From NCBI RefSeq assembly GCF_003261635.1, contig NZ_QFXK01000029.1:372001-436000 (forward strand): a DNA stretch of 64,000 bases, given 5' to 3'. How positions within the stretch are numbered: the stretch's first letter is position 1; every line of letters begins with the position of its first letter. The position numbers and the translations under genes are program-made. Below, in pieces: positions 33,487 through 42,433 of the stretch. Source of the stretch: Kribbella monticola (GTDB taxonomy: Bacteria; Actinomycetota; Actinomycetes; Propionibacteriales; Kribbellaceae). The notes beneath the pieces are model-generated. The model was not told where the DNA came from. It saw only the letters and a list, made by a program, of their open reading frames with translations, and ran no database searches.

Positions 33487-33534
33487 CCTCCTCGGGCGCA
33501 AGGATGCCGGGACCGGTAGCGCGAGGAGCGGGCA

Positions 33535-34788
33535 GTGGAGAGTACGACGAGGACGGCCAGGGCGCTGGCTGTATCCCTTGTCCTCGGGGCGATTCTGATG
33601 GCATGGGTTGCCTCTGGCATCGGAGTGACGTCGCCGTTCGAGGCTGATGACCCAGGCGAGCTGAGCGCCACGTACGCCGTACTCGGTGCGTGGCTTGTCG
33701 CCTACCTCCTCGTCGCCGCCCTCGCCGCGATCGATGCGGGCCGCCTCGCTCGGAGTGGTGAGCTCGATGCGCTCCAGCAGTCGGCGAACCTCGTGAAGCT
33801 CGTCGCCATCGCGTTCTTCGCGCTGAACTTCGTCGTACTCGCTGAAGCAGTCGCGGTCACCGGCTCCAACGATCGGGACCGATTCGGGCTCGACGGATTC
33901 GCCGCGGCGCTGCTGTTCATGGTCCTGACGTACGTCGTGCTGCTGCCCACCTCGGCGTACGGCGTGGCTTGTCTGACCCAGTTGAGAAAGTTCGGTCAGA
34001 TCGGACGGACCTTCTTCGCCATCAACCTGGTGCTGCACTTCCTCTTCGTCCTCGACGTGCTCAGCGGGATCGTGGTGGTCGAGGTTGCCAGGGATCGCCT
34101 CGGGACCGCGCGCCGGCCGAGCGCCGTACTGCGGAACCTCCTCGCCATCGTCCTCGCTCCTGGCTCGGCCGTCGCGATCGTCTGGCTGGCGTGCGTCGTG
34201 ATCTATTACTGGTTCGATCCGCCGGCGTCGGCGTTCTTCTGGGATGGGATGCAGCAGCTCACGATCTCCACGCCGGCCGAATTCTTCCTGCTCGTGCTCG
34301 TGCCGGTCGTTCCCCTGATCACGTTCCGAGCCGCGGTTCAGCTCTTCCTGAGCGACGACGTCGACGCCCTGTCGCGATCGGCTCGCACAGTCAAGCTCAC
34401 GATGATCCCGCTGTTCGTCCAGAACTTCGTGCTGTGCGTGTTCGTCGTCGCCGTGGTGGCGTTCTTCCCGGTCATCATCACGCGAGGGGCGCTCCTCGAA
34501 GGCGGCCCTTTGGTCCTGACCGTCCTCGGAACCATCGCCGCCGCAGGGTTCGTGCCCGCGCTCATCGGCACCTATCTGATGATGCTGCCCACCTCGATCT
34601 ACAGCATCACGTGCCTCATCCTGTTGGCGCGCCACCGCGCCATCAGCCCACGCTTCTTTGCAATCCACCTGATCCTGCAGCTCGTCTTCGTCACCGACAT
34701 CATCAGCACCCTCGTGATCGCGCACCGAGTCCACCAACTCCAGTCCACAGCGAGCCGGCGCACCGAGCCGACCGCCGTACTGAGCTGA
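33535..34788 (+). CDS. internally duplicated integral membrane protein of unknown function
   Basis: 417 aa from GTG 33535 after GAGGAG. About ten membrane spans. The two halves are homologous: DALQQSANLVKLVAIAFFALNFVV (78-101) matches DALSRSARTVKLTMIPLFVQNFVL, and LLPTSAYGVACLTQL then IGRTFFAINLVLHFLFVLD (136-174) matches MLPTSIYSITCLILL then ISPRFFAIHLILQLVFVTD (350-388). The offset is 199-214 residues. The repeated core is two helices joined by a short loop with an invariant LPTSxY. It is 10 bp upstream of a P-loop kinase gene. No known family recognised. Confidence 0.8.
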   Translation: MESTTRTARALAVSLVLGAILMAWVASGIGVTSPFEADDPGELSATYAVLGAWLVAYLLVAALAAIDAGRLARSGELDALQQSANLVKLVAIAFFALNFVVLAEAVAVTGSNDRDRFGLDGFAAALLFMVLTYVVLLPTSAYGVACLTQLRKFGQIGRTFFAINLVLHFLFVLDVLSGIVVVEVARDRLGTARRPSAVLRNLLAIVLAPGSAVAIVWLACVVIYYWFDPPASAFFWDGMQQLTISTPAEFFLLVLVPVVPLITFRAAVQLFLSDDVDALSRSARTVKLTMIPLFVQNFVLCVFVVAVVAFFPVIITRGALLEGGPLVLTVLGTIAAAGFVPALIGTYLMMLPTSIYSITCLILLARHRAISPRFFAIHLILQLVFVTDIISTLVIAHRVHQLQSTASRRTEPTAVLS

Positions 34789-34798
34789 GGTCTTGTCG

Positions 34799-35344
34799 AT
34801 GATTGGGGACGCCACCACCCGGCTCGTCGTACTGCGTGGGAACTCGGGATCAGGCAAGTCGACGACGGCTCAGGAGCTCCGGAAGCGCATCGGGCGCGGA
34901 GTCGCCTGGATCGAGCAGGACTACCTGCGGCGGATCCTACTGAGGGAGCACGACCGCCCGGATGCCCCGAACATCGGGTTGATCGACCAGACCACGCGCT
35001 ACGCGCTCGACCACGGCTACCACGTAGTACTGGAAGGCATTTTCTACAGCCCGACGTACGGCGAGATGCTTCGCCGGCTCATCGCGGATCACGCGGGCGT
35101 CACCGGGGTGTACTACTTCCAGCTCGCCTTCGACGAGACGATCCGCCGCCACGCAACGCGCGAACTGTCGAAGGTCGTCAACGCCGAGCAGATGCGCGAT
35201 TGGTATCAGCCGGGCGACCTTCTCGGGGTAGCGGGTGAGCAAGTCGTCGACGCAGCCAGCAGCCTCGACGACACTGTCGAGCGTGTCGTCAGCGACCTCG
35301 CCTGGACCACCGGCGGAACCGTCGCCGACCCCGTCGAGGATTAG
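34799..35344 (+). CDS. P-loop kinase-like AAA protein
   Basis: 181 aa, ATG 34799 (TTG 34793 also possible). The Walker A motif GNSGSGKST is at residues ~13-21, WIEQDYLRRILL and YHVVLEGIFYSPTYGEMLRRL resemble the Asp and lid regions of small-molecule kinases (gluconate kinase, chloramphenicol phosphotransferase or zeta-toxin fold). No zeta-antitoxin gene precedes it. It probably phosphorylates a small molecule. Next to the duplicated membrane protein, likely co-transcribed. Confidence 0.82.
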   Translation: MIGDATTRLVVLRGNSGSGKSTTAQELRKRIGRGVAWIEQDYLRRILLREHDRPDAPNIGLIDQTTRYALDHGYHVVLEGIFYSPTYGEMLRRLIADHAGVTGVYYFQLAFDETIRRHATRELSKVVNAEQMRDWYQPGDLLGVAGEQVVDAASSLDDTVERVVSDLAWTTGGTVADPVED

Positions 35345-35354
35345 GGTCCGAGCC

Positions 35355-35888
35355 ATGGAGTACTTCGTCTACGGACGCGACCGGGCCGGTGCCGACGAGG
35401 TCAAGGTGCGGCTGGTGGAGGAGCACTGGACCTTCATGGACGGGTACGCCGAACAGCTGATCGCGCGCGGCCCGACCTTGACCGGCCACGACGAGGACGC
35501 CGAGTCGACGGGCAGTCTCCACATCGTCGACCTTCCGGATCTCGAAGCCGCCAAGGCGTTCGTGCACAACGATCCGTACTACGTCGCAGGCGCGTTCGAG
35601 TCGGTCGAGCTCTACCGCTTCACCAACACCTCCGGCCGCACGATGTGGGAATTCGCCGACCCGACCGAGGGCTACCACCGCTTCCTCGTGATCGCCCTGG
35701 GCGACTCCCTCCCCGCGCCACCCGCCTCAAAGCACCTCATCGTCTACGGCCAGCTCCTGACCCTCGACACCGAAGCCCCGCTCGGCTGGGCCGCCACCGT
35801 CGAAGCCCCGACCGAGCAAGCGGCAGCCGCCCTCCTCGCCGCGAACACCCCCGAAGCCCACCCCTGGACCTTCGGCGGCCGACGCTGA
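35355..35888 (+). CDS. YCII-related domain protein
   Basis: 177 aa from ATG 35355. Residues 1-95 show the ferredoxin-like YCII pattern: YFVYGRDR, LVEEHWTFMDGYAEQLIARGPTL (catalytic His) and SLHIVDLPDLEAAKAFVHNDPYYVAGAFESVELYRF (Asp-Pro). The second half is a weaker copy of the fold. TAGGGT at 35342-35347 overlaps the stop codon of the kinase gene and lies 7 nt before the ATG, so this gene has its own leaderless promoter inside the preceding stop. Confidence 0.82.
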   Translation: MEYFVYGRDRAGADEVKVRLVEEHWTFMDGYAEQLIARGPTLTGHDEDAESTGSLHIVDLPDLEAAKAFVHNDPYYVAGAFESVELYRFTNTSGRTMWEFADPTEGYHRFLVIALGDSLPAPPASKHLIVYGQLLTLDTEAPLGWAATVEAPTEQAAAALLAANTPEAHPWTFGGRR

Positions 35889-35908
35889 GCAGAACCATCT
35901 GAAGACGC

Positions 35909-36280
35909 TCAGGTGGGGATGCTCTTCGGCCACCAGGGTGGGACGTTGGCGGGGCAGAGGTGGGCCGGCGTGAAGGTGGGGGTGCCGGCCCAGGAGTAGA
36001 GGGCCAGGTCGGCGATGGTGATCGCGATCGCGGCGGCCAGCAGGGCGGTGAAGAAGCCCTGGCCTTTGCGGGAGAAGCGGTAGACGAAGTTGAACAGGAC
36101 CAGGTTCACCACGAACGCCACCGGGACGCCCACGAACAGCAGGGTGGGGCCGTTGCCGACCCCGTTGAGGTGGACTCCGCACGCCTTCCACGACCTCGAG
36201 GTCAGCACCAGGAGCCCGAAGCCGGCGCTACCGCCGACGACCAGGGTCAGGAACGACTCGAACTTGCTGCCTTTCGCCAT
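35909..36280 (-). CDS. small membrane protein of unknown function
   Basis: 123 aa from ATG 36280. Three membrane spans are visible (SFLTLVVGGSAGFGLLVLTS; LLFVGVPVAFVVNLVLFNFVY; TALLAAAIAITIADLALYSW), and two Cys (WKACGVHL and AHLCPANV) on the outer side. TACCGT (36287-36292) lies 6 nt before the ATG, so it is leaderless. No family recognised. Confidence 0.7.
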   Translation of the reverse strand: MAKGSKFESFLTLVVGGSAGFGLLVLTSRSWKACGVHLNGVGNGPTLLFVGVPVAFVVNLVLFNFVYRFSRKGQGFFTALLAAAIAITIADLALYSWAGTPTFTPAHLCPANVPPWWPKSIPT

Positions 36281-36468
36281 GTCGTCACGGTAGGCGAAGC
36301 GACGGCCAAGCCCGGCGAAACGCCCACCGGCTCGCCCGATCACAGCGAGTTGCCCCGGCGGACCGGAGTTTTTGACGTGGAAAGCGATTGTCGGCGGAAA
36401 TCTGTGACGGGCCTCACGCACCAGCGGTTCTCAACACGCCACCGGGTCGCGTACCGTTAGTACCACTT

Positions 36469-36501
36469 GCACACTGGTATACGCCCACCGGGCACACTGG
36501 T
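36469..36501. promoter_or_regulatory. 10-bp direct repeat in the pckG leader
   Basis: GCACACTGGT at 36469-36478 is repeated exactly at 36492-36501, two helical turns apart (23 bp). It lies 130 bp before the pckG start, in the expected promoter region. A dimeric regulator of gluconeogenesis could bind; none was identified. Confidence 0.4.
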
Positions 36502-36630
36502 CTGCGAGGGACACACACCGCCAGCCAGCTGAATCGAACCGCCGGAGACCCCGGCGGCCGACGTCGTACCCCCTCAACGGCGAGGGGGACCAGCGCCGCC
36601 GGGACGATCGCGAGAGGGAATGAGCCGCCG

Positions 36631-38505
36631 ATGACGACAACCGCCAGCCCTGCCCATACCGAGACTGCCCTCAGTGTCGAGAGCCCGGTCACCCCGCCGA
36701 CATTCGACCTGAGCGACGCCCCGACTGAGCACGCGGGCCTGCTGGCCTGGGTTGCCGAGGTTGCCGAACTCACCCAGCCCGACCGGATCCACTGGGTCGA
36801 CGGATCCGACGCCGAGTACGCGAAGCTGACCGACGAGCTGATCGCCGCCGGTACGCTGGTCCGGCTGAACGACGAGAAGAAGCCGAACTCGTTCTGGGCC
36901 CGCACGGACCCCTCCGACGTCGCTCGCGTCGAGCAGCGCACGTTCATCTGTTCGGTCGACGAGGCCGACGCCGGCCCGACGAACAACTGGATGGCGCCGG
37001 CCGAGATGAAGGCGCTGATGACGGACCTGTACCGCGGCAGCATGCGCGGGCGGACCCTGTACGTCGTGCCGTTCTGCATGGGCCCGCTGACCGCCGAGAA
37101 GCCGATGTTCGGCGTCGAGATCACCGACTCGGCGTACGTCGTCGCCTCGATGCGGATCATGGCCCGCACCGGCGCCGAAGTACTGGCCAAGATGGGCAGC
37201 GACGCGAAGTTCGTCCCGTGCCTGCACTCGGTCGGCGCGCCGTTGGCTCCCGGTCAGCAGGACGTGCCGTGGCCGTGCAACGACGAGAAGTACATCGTCC
37301 AGTTCCCCGAGGAGCGGATGATCTGGTCGTACGGCTCCGGGTACGGCGGTAACTCTCTGCTGGGCAAGAAGTGCTACTCGCTGCGGATCGCCTCGGCGAT
37401 GGCGCGCGACGAGGGCTGGCTCGCCGAGCACATGCTGATCCTGAAGCTGATCTCGCCGGAGAAGAAGGTCCACTACATCGCGGCCGCGTTCCCGAGCGCG
37501 TGCGGCAAGACCAACCTGGCGATGCTCGACCCGACCCTGGAGGGCTGGGAGGTCGAGACGCTGGGCGACGACATCGCCTGGATGCGGTTCGGCGAGGACG
37601 GCCGCCTCTACGCGCAGAACCCGGAGTACGGCCTGTTCGGCGTCGCTCCCGGTACCGGCTGGAAGACCAACCCCAACGCGATGCGCACGATCGAGAAGGG
37701 CAACTCGCTCTTCACCAACGTCGCGTTGACCGACGACGGTGACGTCTGGTGGGAGGGCTACTCGCAGACCCCGCCGAACCACCTGACCGACTGGAAGGGC
37801 CGCGAGTGGACGCCGGAGTCCGGCGAACTCTCCTCGCACCCGAACAGCCGGTTCTGTACTCCGATCAAGCAGTGCCCGATCATCGCCGACGAGTACGAGG
37901 ACCCCAACGGCGTACCGATCTCCGCGATCCTCTTCGGCGGGCGCCGGGCCACCACGGTCCCGCTCGTGACCGAGGCGCGCGACTGGGCGCACGGTGTGTT
38001 CATGGGCGCGACGCTGTCGTCGGAGACCACCGCGGCCGCGGTCGGCCAGGTCGGCGTCGTACGGCGTGACCCGATGGCCATGTTGCCGTTCATCGGCTAC
38101 AACGCCGGTGACTACCTGAACCACTGGATCACCGTCGGTAAGGACAACGACGCGTCCAAGCTGCCGAAGATCTTCTACGTCAACTGGTTCCGCAAGGACG
38201 AGGCCGGCAAGTTCGTCTGGCCGGGCTTCAGCGAGAACGGCCGGGTGCTCAAGTGGGTGATCGACCGGCTCGAAGGCCAGGCAGCCGCGGTCGAGACCCC
38301 GATCGGCCGCGTACCGACCGTCGACTCGCTGGACGTGACCGGGCTGGACCTGAGCGTCGAGGCGCTGCAGACGGCGCTGAACGTCGACGCCGAGGAGTGG
38401 AAGGCCGAGATCCCGCTGATCGAGGAGTGGTTCACCAAGCTCGGCGACAAGGTCCCGGCAGCCCTCAAGCTCGAACTGGACACCTTGAAGGACCGCCTCG
38501 GCTGA
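36631..38505 (+). CDS. pckG: phosphoenolpyruvate carboxykinase (GTP)
   Basis: 624 aa from ATG 36631. The GTP-type signature is clear: [13 protein letters not shown] is the P-loop with the catalytic Cys, HSVGAPL binds substrate, [21 protein letters not shown] holds the metal Asp, and [14 protein letters not shown] is the nucleotide-specific block. It makes PEP from oxaloacetate, the first step of gluconeogenesis. A hairpin terminator follows. The GAGAGG RBS is 13 nt away and a 4-codon ORF (ATG 36620) ends over the start, so translational coupling is possible. Confidence 0.97.
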   Translation: MTTTASPAHTETALSVESPVTPPTFDLSDAPTEHAGLLAWVAEVAELTQPDRIHWVDGSDAEYAKLTDELIAAGTLVRLNDEKKPNSFWARTDPSDVARVEQRTFICSVDEADAGPTNNWMAPAEMKALMTDLYRGSMRGRTLYVVPFCMGPLTAEKPMFGVEITDSAYVVASMRIMARTGAEVLAKMGSDAKFVPCLHSVGAPLAPGQQDVPWPCNDEKYIVQFPEERMIWSYGSGYGGNSLLGKKCYSLRIASAMARDEGWLAEHMLILKLISPEKKVHYIAAAFPSACGKTNLAMLDPTLEGWEVETLGDDIAWMRFGEDGRLYAQNPEYGLFGVAPGTGWKTNPNAMRTIEKGNSLFTNVALTDDGDVWWEGYSQTPPNHLTDWKGREWTPESGELSSHPNSRFCTPIKQCPIIADEYEDPNGVPISAILFGGRRATTVPLVTEARDWAHGVFMGATLSSETTAAAVGQVGVVRRDPMAMLPFIGYNAGDYLNHWITVGKDNDASKLPKIFYVNWFRKDEAGKFVWPGFSENGRVLKWVIDRLEGQAAAVETPIGRVPTVDSLDVTGLDLSVEALQTALNVDAEEWKAEIPLIEEWFTKLGDKVPAALKLELDTLKDRLG

Positions 38506-38540
38506 CCCGAGCAGCCAACCCTCGTACTACGAAAGGCACT

Positions 38541-38572
38541 GAAGCGCCCCGGTCACGATCCCGGGGCGCTTC
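38541..38572. terminator. bidirectional hairpin terminator pckG / hydrolase
   Basis: GAAGCGCCCCGG (38541-38552) pairs perfectly with CCGGGGCGCTTC (38561-38572) around an 8-nt loop. It serves pckG (+) and reaches into the last codons of the alpha/beta hydrolase gene (-). Confidence 0.75.
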
Positions 38573-39449
38573 GCCCGTTCTGGCCGTAGACCTTGGCGAG
38601 GAACTCGTCGACCAGGCCGGCGACCTGCTCCAGATGCGTCTCGAGCAACCAGTGACCTCCGTCGAGCAAGTGGATCTCGGCCGTCGGGAGATCGCGACGA
38701 TAGGCCGTCGCCGCTCCGGCCGGCATGTAACCGTCGTTGATGCCCCACACAACCAGCGCAGGCGGCTGCTCCCGCCGCAGGTATTCCTGTTCGCGCTCGA
38801 ACCAGTCCAGCGTGCTCGGCTGGTCACGGAGCAGCCGCACCAAGGCGTCGCGCCGACCGTACCGCTCGACCAGCGCCCATGAGTGGGTCCACAGGTCCGG
38901 ACTGACCCGATCCACGAGCTCGTCCGGAAGTTCACCGACGAACTCGCCCCGGAATCCCTCTTCGCTCACCGCCGCAGCGACCGCCTGGATCCGTTCCTCC
39001 GTCGGATCGGCCCACATCTCCTTCAGCGGCTGGTACTTCGGACCGTGCTGGTCCTCGTAGATGTCGCCGTTCTGGAACACCAGTCCGGCGACCCGTTCGG
39101 GCGCGCTCATCGCGAGTCGTAGCCCGAACTGCGAGCCGTAGTCGTGCAAGTAGACGACGTACCTGCTCAGCTCCAACTGATCCACGAACCTCTCCAGGTA
39201 TGCCGCGTAGGCGTCGAACGTGTAACCGAACGACTCCACGGAAGGGGTGTCGCTGTAGCCGAAGCCCGGGTGATCCGGCGCGATCAAGCGCCACTCCCTT
39301 GCAAGCCGAGGGAGCAAGTTGCGAAACTGCAGGGAGGACGACGGATACCCGTGCGGGAGCAGCAGGACCGGTGCTTCCGGATCCCCTGCCTCGCGGTAGA
39401 AGATCCTCATCCCGTCCAGCTCCAGCCAACGATGTCTGACCGAGCTCAT
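38553..39449 (-). CDS. alpha/beta hydrolase with Asp nucleophile (epoxide hydrolase / haloalkane dehalogenase type)
   Basis: 298 aa from ATG 39449, GAAGGGAG ahead. HGYPSSSLQFRNLLPRLAREWRLIAPDHPGFGYSD is the oxyanion region, and LHDYGSQFGLRLA carries Asp in the nucleophile position (HDxGS), as in epoxide hydrolases and dehalogenases rather than the Ser of esterases. The C-terminal His is in DGGHWLLETH. The cap domain has many Trp/Tyr. The exact substrate, an epoxide or halogenated compound, is open. Confidence 0.87.
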   Translation of the reverse strand: MSSVRHRWLELDGMRIFYREAGDPEAPVLLLPHGYPSSSLQFRNLLPRLAREWRLIAPDHPGFGYSDTPSVESFGYTFDAYAAYLERFVDQLELSRYVVYLHDYGSQFGLRLAMSAPERVAGLVFQNGDIYEDQHGPKYQPLKEMWADPTEERIQAVAAAVSEEGFRGEFVGELPDELVDRVSPDLWTHSWALVERYGRRDALVRLLRDQPSTLDWFEREQEYLRREQPPALVVWGINDGYMPAGAATAYRRDLPTAEIHLLDGGHWLLETHLEQVAGLVDEFLAKVYGQNGRSAPGS

Positions 39450-39550
39450 GGGGTAACTCCCTTCAGGTGGCCTATCGTCGGTCGCGTCGGCGACTCAGTA
39501 CCCAAGTCAGCAGATCAGCCACGTCACCTCCGTCGAAGGGACGCCCCGCC

Positions 39551-41935
39551 GTGACTTCCTCGCAGCCACTCTCGCCGCTACCGGCGACGACGGTCAGCCA
39601 ATCGATGCCTCCGGCAACGAGAGGCGGACACTACGTCCCCCATCGAGCGCCCCTGCAACCCGTGCCGTTCCAGAAGTTGCCGCCGGGCGCGATCGAGCCG
39701 CGCGGCTGGCTGGCGCACCAACTCGAGCTGCAGGTGCACGGACTCTGCGGCCGGTACGACGAGATCTCAGACTTCCTCGACTACAGCTCGAACGGCTGGG
39801 TCGATCCGGCGAAGGGTGCCTGGGAAGAACTCCCGTACTGGTTGCGCGGGCTCGGCGATCTCGGCTACGTCACGGGCGACGCCGCAGTACTGGCCAAGAC
39901 CGAGCGATGGATTCACGGCATCCTCGCGACACAGGCCGCGGACGGGTGGTTCGGGCCGGAGCGGTTGCGGACGTCGTTGGAGAACGGGCCGGACTTCTGG
40001 CCCGGAATGCCTTTGCTGGCAGCGTTCCGGTCCTGGTACGAGCACTCCGGCGACGAGCGGGTGATCCCGTTCATGACGCGCTATCTGCAGTTCCAGAACA
40101 CTCAGCCGGCCGAGGTATTCAACCGGTCCTGGGGTGCGTTCCGCTGGGGCGACAACATCGACAGCGCGTACTGGTTGTACAACCGCACCGGCGATGCGTG
40201 GCTGCTCGACCTGGTCCACAAGATGCACGCAGGATCGGCCGACTACACCGATGGCATTCCCACCTGGCACAACGTGAATCTCGCGCAAGGGTTCCGGGAG
40301 CCCTTGCAGTACGGGCTGCTCGCCCGCGACGAGAAGTACCGGGCGGCGACGTACCGGAACTACTCGACCATCATGGGACTGTACGGACAGTTCCCCGGCG
40401 GTGGGTTCGCAGGCGATGAGAACTCGCGGCCCGGGTTCGGCGACCCGCGGCAGGGTTTCGAGACCTGCGGGATCGTCGAACTGATGCACACGTTCGAACT
40501 GCTGACCCGCTTCACCGGCGACACCGACTGGACCGACCGGTGCGAGGAACTCGCGTTCAATTCACTGCCCGCGTCGTACGATCCGCGCCAGCAGGTCATG
40601 CACTACATCACCTGCGCCAACAGCGTGCAGCTGGACGACACGGTGAAACACGGCCAGTTCCAGAACGGCTTCGCCATGCAGGCTTACAAGTACGGCGTAC
40701 ATCAGTACCGCTGCTGCCCGCACAACTACGGCATGGGCTGGCCGTACTACGCCCAAGAGCTGTGGTTGGCGACGACGGACAACGGCTTGGCGGCCTCCAT
40801 GTACGCCGCCAGCAAGGTCACCGCCAAGGTCGGCCCTGGCAGCGGGACCGAGGTCAGTGTCGTACAGGAGACGGAGTACCCGTTCGACGAGACGATCACG
40901 TTCACGGTGCAGGCGCCGCACAGCACACGTTTTCCGTTGTACCTCCGCATCCCTGGCTGGGCGTCGGAGGTGTCGGTGTCGATCAACTCGACCCGCACGA
41001 CGGTGCCGGCGCAGGGCGGTTGGATCAGGCTCGACCGGAGCTGGCACCCGGGAGATCGCGTCGAGCTGACTCTGCCGATGCGGATAACCACCCGCACCTG
41101 GACGGAACAACAGAACACGATTTCCGTGCACCGCGGGCCGCTGACCTATTCACTGGCGATCGACGAACGGTACGAGGTGATCGGCGGAACCGCCGAGTGG
41201 CCCGAACTGGCCGTCTACCCGGAATCCCTTTGGAACTACGGCTTGGTGGGCGGTCGGGAGTTCGAGGTTGTTCGGCGGAGGGTGCCGGAAGGGGCCGATC
41301 CGTTTACTCGGGAAGGGACTCCGGTGGAGTTGAAGGCGCGTGCGCGGCGGATCGTGGAGTGGGAGACCGACAGCGAGGACGTCGTCGGTCTGTTGCAGCC
41401 CAGCCCGGCACGGTCGGGCCAGCCGGTCGAGGACATCACCCTGATCCCGATGGGGGCCGCCCGGCTGCGGATCAGCTCGTTCCCCACCGTGGCGCCGGAC
41501 GGCATCCAATGGCGGCGCCGGACCCGCGTCACGGCGTCACACGTGAACGACGGCGACTCGCTCGAAGCAGCAGACGACGGCCGTGACCCGGTGTCGTCCG
41601 CGGATCAGTCGATTCCGCGCTTCACCTGGTGGGATCGCCGGGGGACGACGGAGTGGATCGAGTACGACCTCCGCGAGAGCCGGGAGATCTCGCAGGCTTC
41701 GGTGTACTGGTTCGACGACACCGGCTCCGGGCAGTGCCGGGTGCCCTCGTCCTGGCGGGTCCTCTGGCTGGACGGAGACACCTGGCGACCTGTCGACCAA
41801 CCCACGCAGTACGGCGTACTGCCCGATGCTTTCAACACCGTGCGCTTCACACCCGTGCAAGCGCAGCACCTTCGCGTCGAGGCTGTTCTGCGGCAAACGT
41901 TTTCGGGCGGCATCCTCAGCCTTCGGTTCAGCTGA
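39551..41935 (+). CDS. glycoside hydrolase family 127 (beta-L-arabinofuranosidase-like)
   Basis: About 794 aa from GTG 39551 (GAAGGGA 9 nt ahead; ATG 39605 is an alternative). The (alpha/alpha)6 barrel spans residues ~35-440, with GFETCGIVELMHTFELL (Glu and Cys of the zinc site) and YRCCPHNYGMGWPYYAQELWL (the Cys-Cys pair). Two beta domains follow, and the last ~110 residues (WWDRRGTTEWIEYDLRES... to the end) form a discoidin-like sugar-binding module. No signal peptide is seen, so it acts inside the cell on imported L-arabinose oligosaccharides, if the family activity holds. Confidence 0.88.
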   Translation: MTSSQPLSPLPATTVSQSMPPATRGGHYVPHRAPLQPVPFQKLPPGAIEPRGWLAHQLELQVHGLCGRYDEISDFLDYSSNGWVDPAKGAWEELPYWLRGLGDLGYVTGDAAVLAKTERWIHGILATQAADGWFGPERLRTSLENGPDFWPGMPLLAAFRSWYEHSGDERVIPFMTRYLQFQNTQPAEVFNRSWGAFRWGDNIDSAYWLYNRTGDAWLLDLVHKMHAGSADYTDGIPTWHNVNLAQGFREPLQYGLLARDEKYRAATYRNYSTIMGLYGQFPGGGFAGDENSRPGFGDPRQGFETCGIVELMHTFELLTRFTGDTDWTDRCEELAFNSLPASYDPRQQVMHYITCANSVQLDDTVKHGQFQNGFAMQAYKYGVHQYRCCPHNYGMGWPYYAQELWLATTDNGLAASMYAASKVTAKVGPGSGTEVSVVQETEYPFDETITFTVQAPHSTRFPLYLRIPGWASEVSVSINSTRTTVPAQGGWIRLDRSWHPGDRVELTLPMRITTRTWTEQQNTISVHRGPLTYSLAIDERYEVIGGTAEWPELAVYPESLWNYGLVGGREFEVVRRRVPEGADPFTREGTPVELKARARRIVEWETDSEDVVGLLQPSPARSGQPVEDITLIPMGAARLRISSFPTVAPDGIQWRRRTRVTASHVNDGDSLEAADDGRDPVSSADQSIPRFTWWDRRGTTEWIEYDLRESREISQASVYWFDDTGSGQCRVPSSWRVLWLDGDTWRPVDQPTQYGVLPDAFNTVRFTPVQAQHLRVEAVLRQTFSGGILSLRFS

Positions 41936-42013
41936 CCGACCCGGCCGGAGTTCCGCCGACGGCAGACGAAACAGGGCTGCCGTCGGCGCGGTCGGGCGCG
42001 TAGTTTGGCCGAC

Positions 42014-42433
42014 ATGGTGATTCCGGAGAGTGCGCGAGAAGTACTGGAGTCGGATGCGCTGGGGCATCTGGTGACGATCAACCCGGACGGCAGTCCACAG
42101 GTGTCGGTGATCTGGGTCGGGCTGGACGGTGACGAGATCATCGCCGCGCACGTTCCGGAGCATCGCAAGGTGAAGAACATGCGCCGGGACGGGCGGGTCG
42201 TGCTTTCGCTCGAGACCGACCGGAAGAACGAGATGGGCCTGGTCGAGTACCTGGTGATCACCGGTACCGCGCGGATCACCGAGGGCGGGGCGGTGGAGAT
42301 CCTGCGGAAGCTGGCCAAGACGTACATCGGACCGGACGCGGACTTCCTGCCGGGTGACGATCTGCCCGCCGGGTTCGTCACGCACATCACGGTGGACAAG
42401 ATCTCCGGCGTCGGGCCGTGGGTGAAGGCATGA
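42014..42433 (+). CDS. F420-dependent PPOX-class oxidoreductase
   Basis: 139 aa from ATG 42014. The split beta-barrel of the pyridoxamine-oxidase-like F420 family: ALGHLVTINPDGSPQVSVIWVGLDGDEIIAAHVPEHRKVKNMRRDGRVVLSLE. Its members use F420 to reduce quinones, tetrapyrroles or unusual lipids. TAGTTT at 42001-42006, 7 nt ahead, suggests a leaderless mRNA. It overlaps the next gene by four bases (ATGA), so both enzymes work as a pair. Confidence 0.88.
   Translation: MVIPESAREVLESDALGHLVTINPDGSPQVSVIWVGLDGDEIIAAHVPEHRKVKNMRRDGRVVLSLETDRKNEMGLVEYLVITGTARITEGGAVEILRKLAKTYIGPDADFLPGDDLPAGFVTHITVDKISGVGPWVKA

Noticed and set aside
34799..35344. Zeta-toxin of a toxin-antitoxin system
   Set aside because: No small antitoxin gene precedes it and the zeta-specific motifs are incomplete. 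A small-molecule kinase is more likely.
36620..36634. 4-codon ORF before pckG as a gene
   Set aside because: Too short to list as a gene. Its SD would be only 2 nt away; kept only as a possible regulatory remark.
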